Source: Desulfobacteraceae bacterium | GTDB taxonomy: Bacteria > Desulfobacterota > Desulfobacteria > Desulfobacterales > Desulfobacteraceae | NCBI GenBank assembly: GCA_024225895.1 | Contig: JAAEMC010000803.1 | Location: 1-6,326 of the forward strand | Direction of reading: 5' to 3' | DNA length: 6,326 bases | Shown: piece by piece, positions 5,486 to 6,326 of the stretch | How the letters are laid out: each line of letters begins with the position of its first letter | How positions within the stretch are numbered: position 1 is the first letter of the stretch | Notes under the pieces: model-generated | The model's database searches: none | Told to the model about the DNA's origin: nothing | What the model saw: the letters and a program-made list of their open reading frames with translations, nothing else | Translations under genes and position numbers: made by a program

Positions 5486-6326
5486 TTAATACCCCCTGTA
5501 ATTCCGGACTACCTTTTGCAACGGTACCAGATGTTTTTCATATAATTTCCAGCGGAAGACCGAATCCCTGTAAATAGGTTGGCGAACCTGTTCTGCACTG
5601 GCGGTTGAAACCTTTCTTCTGGTTTTGAAAAAAGTAAGGCAGGAGTCATCCCACTCCAGTCCGCAGAATTCCAAAAGCCTTCTGGTTTCCTTTTCCTGGT
5701 TGGAAACCATGTTTTCGTACTTAATATCCACCACAAAACCGGGCAACACCCTTTGCCAATGGGCCATTAAATCATTGTAATAATGATAGAACCGCCCCAG
5801 TTCCTCCATATCATATGCATATGGGTGGACTACTTGTTGTGAACTCACGCCGGGAAACAGATGTTTAAAAATGGAAAAGCAGGTATCCATGGGTTCCCGG
5901 ACACAATGAATCACTTTGGCATTGGGCAGTATGGTTTTAATAAAGCCTATCTGCAAATAGTTTTGAGGCATTTTGTCGGTGATGAACGCCGCTTCTTTCC
6001 CAACCGCTCTTAAGCTTTCCAGGTACTTTCGGCCGGCCTGGTTCAATTGCTTTTTGTTTTCTGAAATCGAATTTGGATCATTTTTGCTGATCTCGAGCAA
6101 GGAAAACTGCCCCACACAATGGGTGAGATTCTCCAGCTCACCTGCCCCGAAAACAAGATGATGGCTTGCAAGGATCTGCTCCACAAGTGTGGTGCCGGAT
6201 CTGGGCATCCCTACGATAAAAACAGGGGTTTTATCCTGGATACCGCAATCCCCGTATATGGAAAAAAAATCAGGGGTAAAGACTTGTTTTATTTTATTGA
6301 ACAGCGCGAGGTCCTGCGAACTGTTA
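5486..6326 (-). CDS. Sulfotransferase, 5' end outside the window
   Basis: The frame stays open from the stop (complement of 5486-5488) to the window edge, giving 279 visible residues. ATG 6208 is not the start: it is the Met inside the conserved TPVFIVGMPRSGTTLVEQIL stretch, and 39 in-frame codons precede it in the window. PRSGTT (6188-6205) is the PAPS 5'-phosphosulfate-binding loop. Further along come ITDKMPQNY and AKVIHCVREPMDTCFSIF, the second supplying the Arg and Ser that hold the 3'-phosphate of PAPS. The C-terminal part (DIKYENMVSNQEKE, LLEFCGLEWDDSCL, then RQPIYRDSVFRWKLYEKHL) fits the Sulfotransfer_3 type. Proteins of this type often carry N-terminal TPR repeats, which would lie beyond the window. 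It should transfer sulfate from PAPS to a hydroxyl or amine on an unknown acceptor such as a glycan, lipid or protein. It runs convergent to the regulator. Confidence 0.92.
   Translation of the reverse strand, partial: NSSQDLALFNKIKQVFTPDFFSIYGDCGIQDKTPVFIVGMPRSGTTLVEQILASHHLVFGAGELENLTHCVGQFSLLEISKNDPNSISENKKQLNQAGRKYLESLRAVGKEAAFITDKMPQNYLQIGFIKTILPNAKVIHCVREPMDTCFSIFKHLFPGVSSQQVVHPYAYDMEELGRFYHYYNDLMAHWQRVLPGFVVDIKYENMVSNQEKETRRLLEFCGLEWDDSCLTFFKTRRKVSTASAEQVRQPIYRDSVFRWKLYEKHLVPLQKVVRNYRGY

Noticed and set aside
5486..6208. Sulfotransferase starting at Met 6208
   Set aside because: That Met is within the conserved stretch before the PAPS loop, and homologous sequence continues upstream in frame to the window edge.

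Overview
The window is most likely bacterial chromosome from a mesophilic sulfate-reducing lineage of the Desulfobacterota (Desulfobacteraceae-like). That assignment is an inference from moderate base composition, Shine-Dalgarno-led genes, the flavour of the type IV pilus/type II secretion proteins, a sulfotransferase and a RAYT-type transposase remnant. No rRNA or other marker fixes the taxon. I see no tRNA, rRNA or CRISPR array.

Left and centre (1-4194, + strand): a compact gene cluster in one direction. It starts with the 3' part of a tiny exported-peptide gene. Next come a 272-aa membrane-anchored protein, a 645-aa GspE/PilB-type assembly ATPase and a 352-aa GspF/PilC-type inner-membrane platform protein. 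It closes with a complete second copy of the peptide gene (63 aa). Spacing is tight: a stop/SD overlap before the ATPase, an ATGA overlap between ATPase and platform, and 34 nt before the last peptide. This looks like one operon. It carries the ATPase and platform of a type IV pilus or type II secretion-like machine, but in this window no recognisable pilin, prepilin peptidase or secretin. The two peptide genes share an almost identical mature-peptide block of about 82 bp that brackets the machine genes as direct repeats about 4 kb apart.

Centre right (4195-4887): a decayed zone. Directly behind the second peptide gene lies a broken REP-associated tyrosine transposase (RAYT/IS200-like family). 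Its N-terminus and a mid-protein motif remain in different reading frames, and the catalytic His-x-His part is gone. It runs in frame into an orphan 78-codon tail of unknown origin. About 300 bp without a gene follow, ending in a good sigma-70-like promoter with a palindrome in its spacer.

Right (4895-6326): an Lrp/AsnC-family regulator on the + strand, probably autoregulated through that palindrome, then a convergent (- strand) sulfotransferase gene whose 5' end lies beyond the window. These two show no functional tie to the pilus-like cluster.

The most interesting point is the pairing of a duplicated, strongly conserved small exported peptide with an ATPase/platform pair and an atypical anchored protein. 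This could be a small, poorly described export or pilus-like system, but that function is inference only.
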